64,000 nt of DNA from Microbacterium sp. LWO14-1.2 (GTDB lineage: Bacteria; Actinomycetota; Actinomycetes; Actinomycetales; Microbacteriaceae). The notes under the pieces are model-generated. The model did no database searches. It was not told where the DNA came from and saw nothing but the letters and a program-made list of their open reading frames with translations. The position numbers were made by a program, and so were the translations under genes. Positions within the stretch are counted from its first letter, which is position 1. Every line of letters starts with the position of its first letter. Of this stretch, positions 1 to 6,910 are shown in pieces. The stretch covers positions 558,001 to 622,000 of the forward strand of contig NZ_CP151633.1 in NCBI RefSeq assembly GCF_038397715.1. Reading direction: 5' to 3'.

Positions 1-101
1 CGCTGGGAACACTCGTCACCCGCAACCCGCTGCTGTCCCTGCATGCGCAGGGCCCCTATCGAACTCTGCGGGCCACAGTGGCACCCAGCCGCGATTCGTG
101 A
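1..101 (+). CDS. Glycosyltransferase family 2, C-terminal fragment (cut by window edge)
   Basis: Only the last 32 codons are inside the window, read in the frame starting at position 3 and ending with TGA at 99-101. The tail (LVTRNPLLSLH, then RTL) closely matches the last 30 residues of the next gene (LVTRNPFLVAH, then RTL). It is therefore the end of a paralogous family-2 glycosyltransferase in tandem with it, 26 bp apart and on the same strand. The catalytic domain lies upstream and cannot be judged. The family call is by homology to the neighbour alone. Confidence 0.75.
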   Translation, partial: LGTLVTRNPLLSLHAQGPYRTLRATVAPSRDS

Positions 102-115
102 CGTGCCTGAGCGAG

Positions 116-121
116 TAGCAT
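116..121 (+). promoter_or_regulatory. Leaderless-type -10 hexamer TAGCAT
   Basis: TAGCAT ends 6 nt before the GTG at 128 and no Shine-Dalgarno sequence is visible. The transcript would start at or next to the start codon. It implies that this second tandem glycosyltransferase can be transcribed on its own. Confidence 0.5.
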
Positions 122-127
122 CGATCC

Positions 128-1210
128 GTGCCCGCTTTTGACGTCGACCTGACCATCGCCGTTCATTCGGCGACCCGACCGATAGCCCGCGCAGTGACCT
201 CCGTGATAGACCGGAACCGCGCGCGGATCCGCGTCAATGTCGTCGCCCACAACATCGACCCCGAGATCATCCGCGCGAACCTCGGCGACCTCGCCGAACA
301 TCCCGACGTGCGGCTCCTCGAACTGCACGATGGCGTGCGCTCCCCCGCCAACCCGATGAACTTCGGCCTCGCGCACTCGCAGGCGCCTTTCGTCTCGGTC
401 ATGGGGTCCGATGACGAGCTCGAACCCGGCGCGGTCGACTCCTGGCTTGCACTCCAGGCCGAAACCGGCGCCTCGACGGTCATCGCGCGCATCCGTATCG
501 TCGGCCGGAGCAATGACCCCTACCCACCGGTACGAAACGGCCGGCGGACGCGCGACCTCGATCCTCGCAAAGACCGTCTCGCGTACCGCAGCGCTCCGTT
601 GGGCCTGGTCGATCGCCGTCGCTTCCCCTCACTCCGCTTCACAGAGGGACTCCCTTCCGGAGAGGATCTCGCGTACTCCGCAACGTTGTGGTTCACCGGC
701 GAGCACATCGCATACGACCTCACCGGCCCCGCATACGTCGTAAACGACGACGCTGATGACCGCGTCACATTCTCGGCACGCAGCGTGTCGGAGGATTTTG
801 CGTTTCTCGATGCGATCGAAGCCACCGAGTGGTTTCCCCGCCTGGCACGCAGGGCGCGTAGCGCTTTGCTGATCAAGGTGCTTCGTGTTCATTTCTTCGA
901 CGCCGTCCTCGCCCGGATGAGGTCCGAACCGGGACTCCTCGCGCACCGGGATGATCTCGTCGATGTGGTCGCCCGCGCCGAACGTCTCGCACCGGGTGTC
1001 ACCGCCCTTCTCGCTCGCGTCGACCGGGACGTGATCGATGAGCTACGTTCGGACGCTCCTGACGAGGCGCGAATCCTCCATCTGCTGGACGCGCGATGGA
1101 ACTATCGCACGGTCGGTGCACTCGTGACGCGGAACCCTTTCCTCGTCGCACATCGACAGGCGCCCCTCCGCACCCTCTTCGCGGGGATGCGGGCGATGAC
1201 CGCCGGCTGA
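128..1210 (+). CDS. Glycosyltransferase family 2
   Basis: This 360-residue protein has a GT-A-type glycosyltransferase N-terminus: a strand-rich start ending in a nucleotide-sugar region, with an acidic SDDE motif at residues 94-97 that fits the metal-binding DXD position. A 150-residue C-terminal helical part (R-rich, no membrane segment) shares its last 30 residues with the truncated gene upstream, so the two are tandem paralogues. It is expected to add a sugar to a cell-envelope glycan in the cytoplasm; donor and acceptor are unknown. The GTG start is chosen because a TAGCAT hexamer sits 6 nt upstream. It converges on the ABC flippase gene (26 bp between stops). Base composition looks somewhat less GC-rich than later genes, as is common for polysaccharide loci. 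Confidence 0.8.
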   Translation: MPAFDVDLTIAVHSATRPIARAVTSVIDRNRARIRVNVVAHNIDPEIIRANLGDLAEHPDVRLLELHDGVRSPANPMNFGLAHSQAPFVSVMGSDDELEPGAVDSWLALQAETGASTVIARIRIVGRSNDPYPPVRNGRRTRDLDPRKDRLAYRSAPLGLVDRRRFPSLRFTEGLPSGEDLAYSATLWFTGEHIAYDLTGPAYVVNDDADDRVTFSARSVSEDFAFLDAIEATEWFPRLARRARSALLIKVLRVHFFDAVLARMRSEPGLLAHRDDLVDVVARAERLAPGVTALLARVDRDVIDELRSDAPDEARILHLLDARWNYRTVGALVTRNPFLVAHRQAPLRTLFAGMRAMTAG

Positions 1211-1236
1211 CCGTTCGCCGTGATGGCTCCGTCTCC

Positions 1237-3030
1237 TCAGCCCAAATCCTTCGCGAGTCCGGCCAGTACGACCTGTTCTGCGAACGCCGGCAGAGTCGCG
1301 GCGACTTCGAGGAACGTACCGGAAGCAGCGATGCGCCCCTCGTCGACGTAACAGATGCGGTCGTAATCCTTGATCGTGGAGAGACGATGCGCGACCGAGA
1401 TCAGGGTGACCTCGCCCTGGAGCGCCCGAATCGACTTCGTGACATCGTCTTCGGTCTTGGTGTCGAGCGAACTCGTCGCTTCATCGAGGACGAGTACCAA
1501 CGGGTCGGTGTAAAGGGCGCGAGCGATGCCGAGACGCTGCTGCTGTCCGCCGGAGAGCGATACACCCCGCTCCCCGATGCGTTCGTGGATACCTCCCTCG
1601 CGAGAGCGGATCAGGGAACCCAACTGTGCGCGCTCGAGCGCGTGGAGGACGCGCGCCTCGTCGATCTCGTCGTTCCAGGTGAGCGCGACGTTCTGTGCGA
1701 TACTGCCATCGAACAACGCGACGCGCTGAGGCACATAACCGACCCGTCCGCGCCACTGGCGAAGAACCGAGCCGAGAGGCTGGCCGTCTATGGTTATCTG
1801 ACCCTGCGAAGCCTGGCTGAGACCGAGAAGAAGATCGATAAGGGTCGACTTTCCTGCGCCAGAAGGGCCGACGATTCCCAGCGAGCTGCCCAGCGGTATC
1901 GACAGGGACATGCCTCGAATGACGTCTTCCGAAGCGCTCGGGTAGCGGAATCGCACGTCCTGAAGTCTGAGCTCGCGCGGGTTATCCGCGAGTAGCGCCG
2001 TGTCCTCAGGAGCCTGCGAGGTCGCCATGTCCTTTTCCGCGGACGTCAGGTCGCCGATCACGTCCAGCGCGGCGGGCGTGCTCGCGACAGCCTGAACGAT
2101 ACCCCCCTGAATGCCCGTGATGGCCGGGATCAGTCGGAACCCAGTTGCGGCGAAGAGCGCAACCGACGACAGCGCAGCAGTGACTCCTCCCTGGGCGAAG
2201 GAGAAGCCACCGATGAGGATGACTCCGCCGATGAGCGCCGCCTCGAACGCGAAGCCTGGAATGATCCCGAGGAAGGATCCATTCGCTCGGGCCCGCACCG
2301 AACGGTTGCGGTTCGCGGTGACGAGATCGGACACCTCGGAGAGGCGGTTCCGAAGACTGAGCTCTTTGAGTGCCTCCATCATCTCGGTCATCAGGATCGC
2401 GACCCGATAGCTGTAGTTCAGGTTGACCTGCGCGGCCTCGAGCGAGCGCCTCGTGACCACCTGGTGCACGATCAGGGCGACGACGCCGAGGTAGACGAAC
2501 GCGATGATCGCCGTCCACGGGTCTGCCACCAGGAGCACCACGATGATGAGCACGAACGTGAAGATCATGCTCGGAACGCGCATGAGCGGCAGGAGGAACC
2601 CCGCCATGGTGTTGGCGATGCCTCCGTCGGCGATGCGAGTGATCTCCGCGACCGATCGCTTTGAGCGCTCCTCCCAACTCGAGTTGATATAGGCCTTGAA
2701 CATCCGGTCCCCGATCTCGAGCTCGTACGAGGCGAACCGTCGAGTGGCGAACCAGTGCAGAGAGATCGAGAGAACGGACTTCAAGATGATCAGCAGACAG
2801 GCGCCGAGCGCGAGAAGCGGAATCATCTCGGTCGCTACCTCGCCGATGATCGGCAGGCTCAAGGTCCCGCCTGAGAGCGCGGGGCCGATGATGAGTGCCA
2901 GCAATGACATCGCGACGACGTCGAGGCCAGTGATGACCGTCGTGGCCACCATGTAACCCATGAAGTACCGGCGCGCGCCCTGGGGCAGCAACGGGAGAAG
3001 GTCCCGCAGGACCGGCCAGATGCGCTTCAT
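1237..3030 (-). CDS. ABC transporter, fused permease/ATPase (PglK/Wzk-like flippase)
   Basis: A 597-residue ABC exporter half-transporter. The N-terminal membrane domain (residues about 20-310) has five to six hydrophobic helices. The ATPase domain follows: Walker A GPSGAGKST at 388-396, signature LSGGQ at 492-496, Walker B LVLVLDE ending at D516-E517, and the H-loop histidine at 548. It should act as a homodimer in the plasma membrane. Type and context (last gene of an operon making an amino sugar, beside glycosyltransferases) suggest flipping of a lipid-linked oligosaccharide, as PglK does, rather than drug export. Only 3 nt separate it from the upstream oxidoreductase, so translation is probably coupled. 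A multidrug or peptide exporter cannot be excluded. Confidence 0.85.
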   Translation of the reverse strand: MKRIWPVLRDLLPLLPQGARRYFMGYMVATTVITGLDVVAMSLLALIIGPALSGGTLSLPIIGEVATEMIPLLALGACLLIILKSVLSISLHWFATRRFASYELEIGDRMFKAYINSSWEERSKRSVAEITRIADGGIANTMAGFLLPLMRVPSMIFTFVLIIVVLLVADPWTAIIAFVYLGVVALIVHQVVTRRSLEAAQVNLNYSYRVAILMTEMMEALKELSLRNRLSEVSDLVTANRNRSVRARANGSFLGIIPGFAFEAALIGGVILIGGFSFAQGGVTAALSSVALFAATGFRLIPAITGIQGGIVQAVASTPAALDVIGDLTSAEKDMATSQAPEDTALLADNPRELRLQDVRFRYPSASEDVIRGMSLSIPLGSSLGIVGPSGAGKSTLIDLLLGLSQASQGQITIDGQPLGSVLRQWRGRVGYVPQRVALFDGSIAQNVALTWNDEIDEARVLHALERAQLGSLIRSREGGIHERIGERGVSLSGGQQQRLGIARALYTDPLVLVLDEATSSLDTKTEDDVTKSIRALQGEVTLISVAHRLSTIKDYDRICYVDEGRIAASGTFLEVAATLPAFAEQVVLAGLAKDLG

Positions 3031-3033
3031 CGT

Positions 3034-4029
3034 CTAGGACGCCGCGAACGACGTCGACGAGCCGGTCCGAGCGGATGCGATCGCACCCTCGACGACTTCA
3101 AGGGTCCGCAGCCCCTGCTCCATCGTCACGACGTGGTTCGGCTTGCCGAGGACGGCGTCCCGGAACGCCTCGTGCTCGACCTTCAGCGGCTCGCGCTTGG
3201 CGAAGGAGAACCGCGTGATGTCGCCTTCGGAGACGCCGCGGAACGCGAGCATGGACTCCCACTCGAGAGGAATCGTCCCGTTGGCGTAGAACGTCAGGTC
3301 GCCCGTCGCTGTGTCCGCGATGAACGTGCCGCGATCGCCGGTCACGACCGTGACGCGCTCCTTCATCGGCGACAGCCAATTCACCAGGTGGTTCACGATG
3401 ACACCGTTTGCCAATCGGCCGGTGACCGTGATCATGTCCTCGAACTCACGACCGCTCTTGTGTGCGGTCTGGGCGAACACGGTCGTGTAATCGCTCTGAA
3501 CGACCCAACTGGTCAGGTCGATGTCGTGCGATGCGAGATCTTTCGCCACGCCCACATCGGCAATGCGCGCCGGGAACGTGCTCTGGCGGCGCGTCGCGAT
3601 CTGGTACACGTCGCCGAGCTCGCCAGCCTCGAGGCGACGGCGCATCTCCTGCAGTGCGGGGTTGAAGCGCTCGACGTGGCCGACCGCGCCGACCAGTCCC
3701 TTCGCCGCGAAGGCGTCGGTCATCCGGCGGCCCGCCTCGACGGAGTGCGCGATGGGCTTCTCGACCAGGGTGTGCACCCCGGCGTCGGCGAGCTTGAGCG
3801 CCGCGTCCTCGTGGAAAGCCGTGGGAACCGCGACCACAGCGATGTCGATGCCCGCTGCGATCAGGGACTCGATGTCGGGGAGGATCTCGAGATCCCCGGC
3901 GACGTTGTGCGGGTCCCCGCCCGGGTCGGCGATCGCGACGAGGTCGATGCCCTCGACGTCACGGAGGACGCGGGCGTGGTTGCGCCCCATCATGCCGACG
4001 CCGAGCAGGCCGGCGCGCAGAGCGGCCAT
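3034..4029 (-). CDS. Gfo/Idh/MocA-family sugar-nucleotide oxidoreductase
   Basis: A 331-residue NAD(P)-dependent oxidoreductase. The Rossmann motif is GVGMMGRNH (10-18), the family EKP lysine motif is at 90-92, and a KDLASHDID segment (163-171) supplies the usual catalytic histidine. In WlbA or GnnA, such enzymes oxidise C3 of a UDP-N-acetylhexosamine so that the next enzyme can transaminate it. The gene starts within the stop codon of the aminotransferase (TGATG overlap) and is followed after 3 nt by the flippase. This order makes a 3-dehydrogenase role likely. The exact substrate, UDP-GlcNAc or its uronic acid, cannot be told from sequence alone. Confidence 0.85.
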   Translation of the reverse strand: MAALRAGLLGVGMMGRNHARVLRDVEGIDLVAIADPGGDPHNVAGDLEILPDIESLIAAGIDIAVVAVPTAFHEDAALKLADAGVHTLVEKPIAHSVEAGRRMTDAFAAKGLVGAVGHVERFNPALQEMRRRLEAGELGDVYQIATRRQSTFPARIADVGVAKDLASHDIDLTSWVVQSDYTTVFAQTAHKSGREFEDMITVTGRLANGVIVNHLVNWLSPMKERVTVVTGDRGTFIADTATGDLTFYANGTIPLEWESMLAFRGVSEGDITRFSFAKREPLKVEHEAFRDAVLGKPNHVVTMEQGLRTLEVVEGAIASARTGSSTSFAAS

Positions 4030-5126
4030 CAGGCGCCCGCTCCGGCGACGGTGTTCACCGCGGCGACGATGCGCTCGAGGTCGTCGCGGCTGAGCGACGG
4101 ATGCACCGGCAGCGAGACGACCTCGCGCGCGGCGCGCTCGGTCTCGGGCAGATCGAGCCCAGGGGCGAAGTGCGTGAGCGAGGGTAGGCGGTGGTTCGGG
4201 ATGGGGTAATAGACGCCGGCTCCCACGTTGTGCTCGCTCTTGAGCGCGGCCACGAAGCCGTCACGATCCTCTGGTACGCGCACCGTGTACTGGTGGTACA
4301 CGTGCACCGCGCCGTCGGCGACCGGCGGCACCACGACGCCCCGCAGGTTGGCGTCGAGGTAGGCGGCGTTCTCCTGGCGAGTCTTCGTCCACGCGTCGAC
4401 CTTCGTCAGCTGGACGCGGCCGATGGCGGCGTGGATGTCCGTCATACGAGCGTTGAAGCCGATGACCTCGTTCTCGTACTGGCGCTCCATGCCCTGGTTG
4501 CGCAGCAGCTTGACGCGACGTGCGATCTCGTCGGTGGCGGTGGTGACCATGCCGCCCTCGCCGCTCGTCATGTTCTTCGTCGGGTACAGGCTGAACATCG
4601 CGAACTCGCCGAACGAGCCGACCGGACGGCCGTCGAGCGACGCACCGTGCGCCTGAGCTGCATCTTCGTAGAGAGCGACGCCGCGCTCGGCGGCGAGAGC
4701 CTCGAGCTCACGCATCCGCGCCGGGTGTCCGTACAGGTGGACGGGGAGGATGCCCTTGGTGCGCGGGGTGATCGCCGCAGCGACCGCCTCCGGGTCGAGC
4801 GAGAACGTATCTGGCTCGATGTCGACGAAGACGGGCGTACCACCTGTGAGAGCGACGGAGTTGCCCGTCGCGGCGAATGTGAAGGACGGGACGATCACCT
4901 CGTCGCCCGCGCCGACGCCGGCCGCGAGGAGGCCGAGGTGCAGACCGGCGGTGCCGGAGTTCACGGCCACCGACGGGCGACCGGGAACGAAGTGCGCCGA
5001 GAACTCCTGCTCGAAGGCGGCGACCTCGGGGCCCTGCGCGACCATGCCGCTGCGGAGCACGCGATCCACGGCCTCGCGCTCTTCGTCGCCGATGATGGGC
5101 TTTGCGGGGGGAATGAACTCGCTCAC
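4029..5126 (-). CDS. DegT/DnrJ/EryC1/StrS-family sugar aminotransferase
   Basis: A 365-residue PLP enzyme of the sugar-nucleotide aminotransferase family. Visible landmarks are the phosphate-binding NSGTAGLH segment (56-63), the cofactor aspartate in EDAAQAHG (154-161), and the Schiff-base lysine K184 in SLYPTKNMTSG. It should convert a 3-keto-UDP-sugar into the 3-amino sugar using glutamate, as WlbC/WbpE or GnnB do. Its start overlaps the acyltransferase stop by 4 nt (ATGA) and its stop overlaps the oxidoreductase start. All three steps are therefore translated from one message. Confidence 0.88.
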   Translation of the reverse strand: MSEFIPPAKPIIGDEEREAVDRVLRSGMVAQGPEVAAFEQEFSAHFVPGRPSVAVNSGTAGLHLGLLAAGVGAGDEVIVPSFTFAATGNSVALTGGTPVFVDIEPDTFSLDPEAVAAAITPRTKGILPVHLYGHPARMRELEALAAERGVALYEDAAQAHGASLDGRPVGSFGEFAMFSLYPTKNMTSGEGGMVTTATDEIARRVKLLRNQGMERQYENEVIGFNARMTDIHAAIGRVQLTKVDAWTKTRQENAAYLDANLRGVVVPPVADGAVHVYHQYTVRVPEDRDGFVAALKSEHNVGAGVYYPIPNHRLPSLTHFAPGLDLPETERAAREVVSLPVHPSLSRDDLERIVAAVNTVAGAGA

Positions 5127-5734
5127 GCGATCTCCTTGCTCAGTGTTCCGTCAGTCTCGATGTAGCGGTCGCCCGTCGTCGGGCAGACCCAGGTCTTGTC
5201 GTCGTCTCCGGCCGCCAGAGGCACACCCGACTCGCCGACCCAGCCGATGCGGCGCGCGGGGACGCCTGCGACGAGAGCGTAGGCGGGGACGTCCTTCACC
5301 ACGACGGCACCGGCGGCGACAGTAGCCCAGGCGCCGATCGTCACCGGCGCGACACACGTGGAGCGTGCGCCGATGGCCGCTCCTCGTTCGATGGTGACGC
5401 CGACGGGCTCCCAGTCGTGTGCGCTCTTGATCGTGCCGTCCGCGTTGATCGCGCGCGGGTAGGTGTCGTTCGTCAGAACCACGGCGGGGCCGATGAACAC
5501 GCCGTCGGCGAGCTTCGCGGGCTCGTACACGAGTGCGTAGTTCTGCACCTTGCAGTTGTCCCCCATCTCGACACCGGTGCCGACATAGGCGCCGCGGCCG
5601 ATGATGCAGTTCTCACCGAGGCGAGCCCCCTCACGGACCTGGGCCAGATGCCAGATCGAGCTTCCGGAGCCGATCGTCGCCTCGGGTGACACATCTGCGG
5701 AATCGACGATTCGCACACCGGCCGGTGAGCCCAT
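5123..5734 (-). CDS. Left-handed beta-helix N-acyltransferase (WlbB/WbpD-like)
   Basis: A 203-residue hexapeptide-repeat acyltransferase. Repeats such as IGSGSSIWH, LGENCIIGRGAYVG and IGAWATVAAGAVV build the left-handed helix, and a proline/tryptophan-rich tail follows. It likely transfers an acetyl (or other acyl) group to the amino group made by the downstream aminotransferase. The start is set at the ATG whose upstream sequence is GAGGAGATACCCGT, a good ribosome binding site. A longer frame reaching 5950 would run across the divergent glycosyltransferase and is rejected. First gene of the operon running to 1237. Confidence 0.85.
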   Translation of the reverse strand: MGSPAGVRIVDSADVSPEATIGSGSSIWHLAQVREGARLGENCIIGRGAYVGTGVEMGDNCKVQNYALVYEPAKLADGVFIGPAVVLTNDTYPRAINADGTIKSAHDWEPVGVTIERGAAIGARSTCVAPVTIGAWATVAAGAVVVKDVPAYALVAGVPARRIGWVGESGVPLAAGDDDKTWVCPTTGDRYIETDGTLSKEIA

Positions 5735-5771
5735 ACGGGTATCTCCTCGCAACAGGGAATGGGATGGGACC

Positions 5772-5777
5772 ATCCTA
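5772..5777 (-). promoter_or_regulatory. -10 hexamer TAGGAT for the amino-sugar operon
   Basis: TAGGAT on the minus strand would start a leader of about 30 nt that carries the GAGGAG ribosome binding site of the acyltransferase gene. A clear -35 is not seen. The divergent glycosyltransferase has its own GAGGAT hexamer 6 nt before its GTG at 5814. Confidence 0.4.
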
Positions 5778-5813
5778 TCTGCTCGGTGTCGGGATTCCTG
5801 AGAGGATAGAGGC

Positions 5814-6500
5814 GTGACAAGCCCCAGCATCCCCGATCCCCACACCTGGATCGTCGTCCCGCTGTACAACGAAGCCACGGTGATCGGCGGCGTGATCCGA
5901 GGGCTCCTCCCCTTCTTCCCGCACGTGGTGTGCATCGACGACGGCTCCACCGACGGCTCGGCCGAGGAGGCGCGTCAAGCCGGCGCGATCGTGATCGAGC
6001 ACCCGATCAACCTCGGCCAGGGGGCTGCACTGCAGACCGGCCTCGACTACGCGGTGTCACGTCCGGAGTGCGAGTACATCGTGACTTTCGACGCCGATGG
6101 CCAGCACCGGGTCGAGGATGCGCGAGACATGGTCGCGGCAGCCCGTGAGGCGGGTGCCGCGATCGTCTTCGGCTCTCGCTTCCTCGACGACCGCACCAAA
6201 CCGGGCTGGATCAAGCGGGTCATCCTGAAGACGGCCGTATGGGTCACGAACCTCACGACGAGCATCAAGCTCACCGACGCGCACAACGGGCTGCGCGTGA
6301 TCCGGAGGGACGCCGCCGCGCAGATCCAGCTCAAGCAGGATCGGATGGCGCACGCGACCGAGATCGTGCTCCAGCTCGGACACACCGGACTCCCCTGGAT
6401 CGAGCATCCGGTCGAGCTCCTCTACACCGACTATTCGAAATCGAAGGGCCAATCGGTGCTCAACTCCGTCAACATCCTCGTCGACCTGGTCGTCCGGTGA
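5814..6500 (+). CDS. Glycosyltransferase family 2 (DPM1/polyprenyl-phosphate hexose synthase-like)
   Basis: A 228-residue single-domain GT2. The nucleotide-binding motif DDGSTDGS is at 42-49, the metal-binding DADGQHR at 93-99, and a conserved DAHNGLRV segment lies near 185. This is the pattern of dolichyl/polyprenyl-phosphate mannose or glucose synthases that load a sugar onto a lipid carrier at the inner membrane face. It lacks its own membrane helices. The next gene, a DUF2304 membrane protein, starts inside its stop codon (GTGA), so the two probably form a complex. Confidence 0.87.
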   Translation: MTSPSIPDPHTWIVVPLYNEATVIGGVIRGLLPFFPHVVCIDDGSTDGSAEEARQAGAIVIEHPINLGQGAALQTGLDYAVSRPECEYIVTFDADGQHRVEDARDMVAAAREAGAAIVFGSRFLDDRTKPGWIKRVILKTAVWVTNLTTSIKLTDAHNGLRVIRRDAAAQIQLKQDRMAHATEIVLQLGHTGLPWIEHPVELLYTDYSKSKGQSVLNSVNILVDLVVR

Positions 6501-6889
6501 CCACCATGTGGATCCAGATCCTGCTCATCGTCGGCGTCGTCGCGATCGGCGCGTTCTTCATGCGTCGCACGGGCGCCGACAGCCACCTCGCCATCCGGAG
6601 GCTGCTGTTCGGCGTCTTCGTGCTCGCGGCGGTGCTGTCGATCCTCTTCCCCCAGTGGCTGACCTGGGTGGCTAACCTGATCGGAGTCGGTCGAGGGACC
6701 GACCTGCTTCTGTACGCGCTGATCCTGATGTTCCTGGCTTTCGTGTACACGCAGTCGCGCCGGAACGCTGCACAGCAGCAGCGGCTCACCCTCCTCGCGC
6801 GGAAGCTGGCCCTGCTGCAGGCGACCGACTCGGAGCCCGCGGACGCGACGGAGGCACCGGAGCGCTCTCCCGACGCCCCGAGCGCCTGA
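6497..6889 (+). CDS. DUF2304 small membrane protein
   Basis: A 130-residue protein with three hydrophobic helices (WIQILLIVGVVAIGAFF near the start, LFGVFVLAAVLSILF, then LLLYALILMFLAFVY), a basic segment, and an acidic/Ala/Pro tail. This matches DUF2304, a family that regularly follows DPM-like GT2 genes in actinobacteria. Its biochemical role is unproven; membrane anchoring or lipid-carrier presentation for the GT2 is the natural inference. The GTG overlapping the upstream stop is used as start; an ATG at 6506 is the alternative. Confidence 0.8.
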   Translation: MTTMWIQILLIVGVVAIGAFFMRRTGADSHLAIRRLLFGVFVLAAVLSILFPQWLTWVANLIGVGRGTDLLLYALILMFLAFVYTQSRRNAAQQQRLTLLARKLALLQATDSEPADATEAPERSPDAPSA

Positions 6890-6910
6890 GGCGATCGACC
6901 CTTCAGGCGC
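6882..6910. terminator. Bidirectional stem-loop built on two facing stop codons
   Basis: GCGCCTGA (6882-6889) pairs with TCAGGCGC (6903-6910) across a 13-nt loop. The TGA in the left arm ends the DUF2304 gene, and the TCA in the right arm is the complement of the stop of the DUF6541 gene. The one palindrome therefore serves both converging genes. No U-tract follows, so efficiency is uncertain. Confidence 0.55.

Noticed and set aside
3133..4209. Long plus-strand reading frame (about 358 codons) opposite the oxidoreductase gene
   Set aside because: It mirrors the real gene's codon structure on the opposite strand; product is Arg/Asp/Val-rich without any family motif.
5735..5950. N-terminal extension of the acyltransferase to 5950
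   Set aside because: It would overlap the start of the divergent GT2 and lacks similarity; a clear ribosome binding site precedes 5734.
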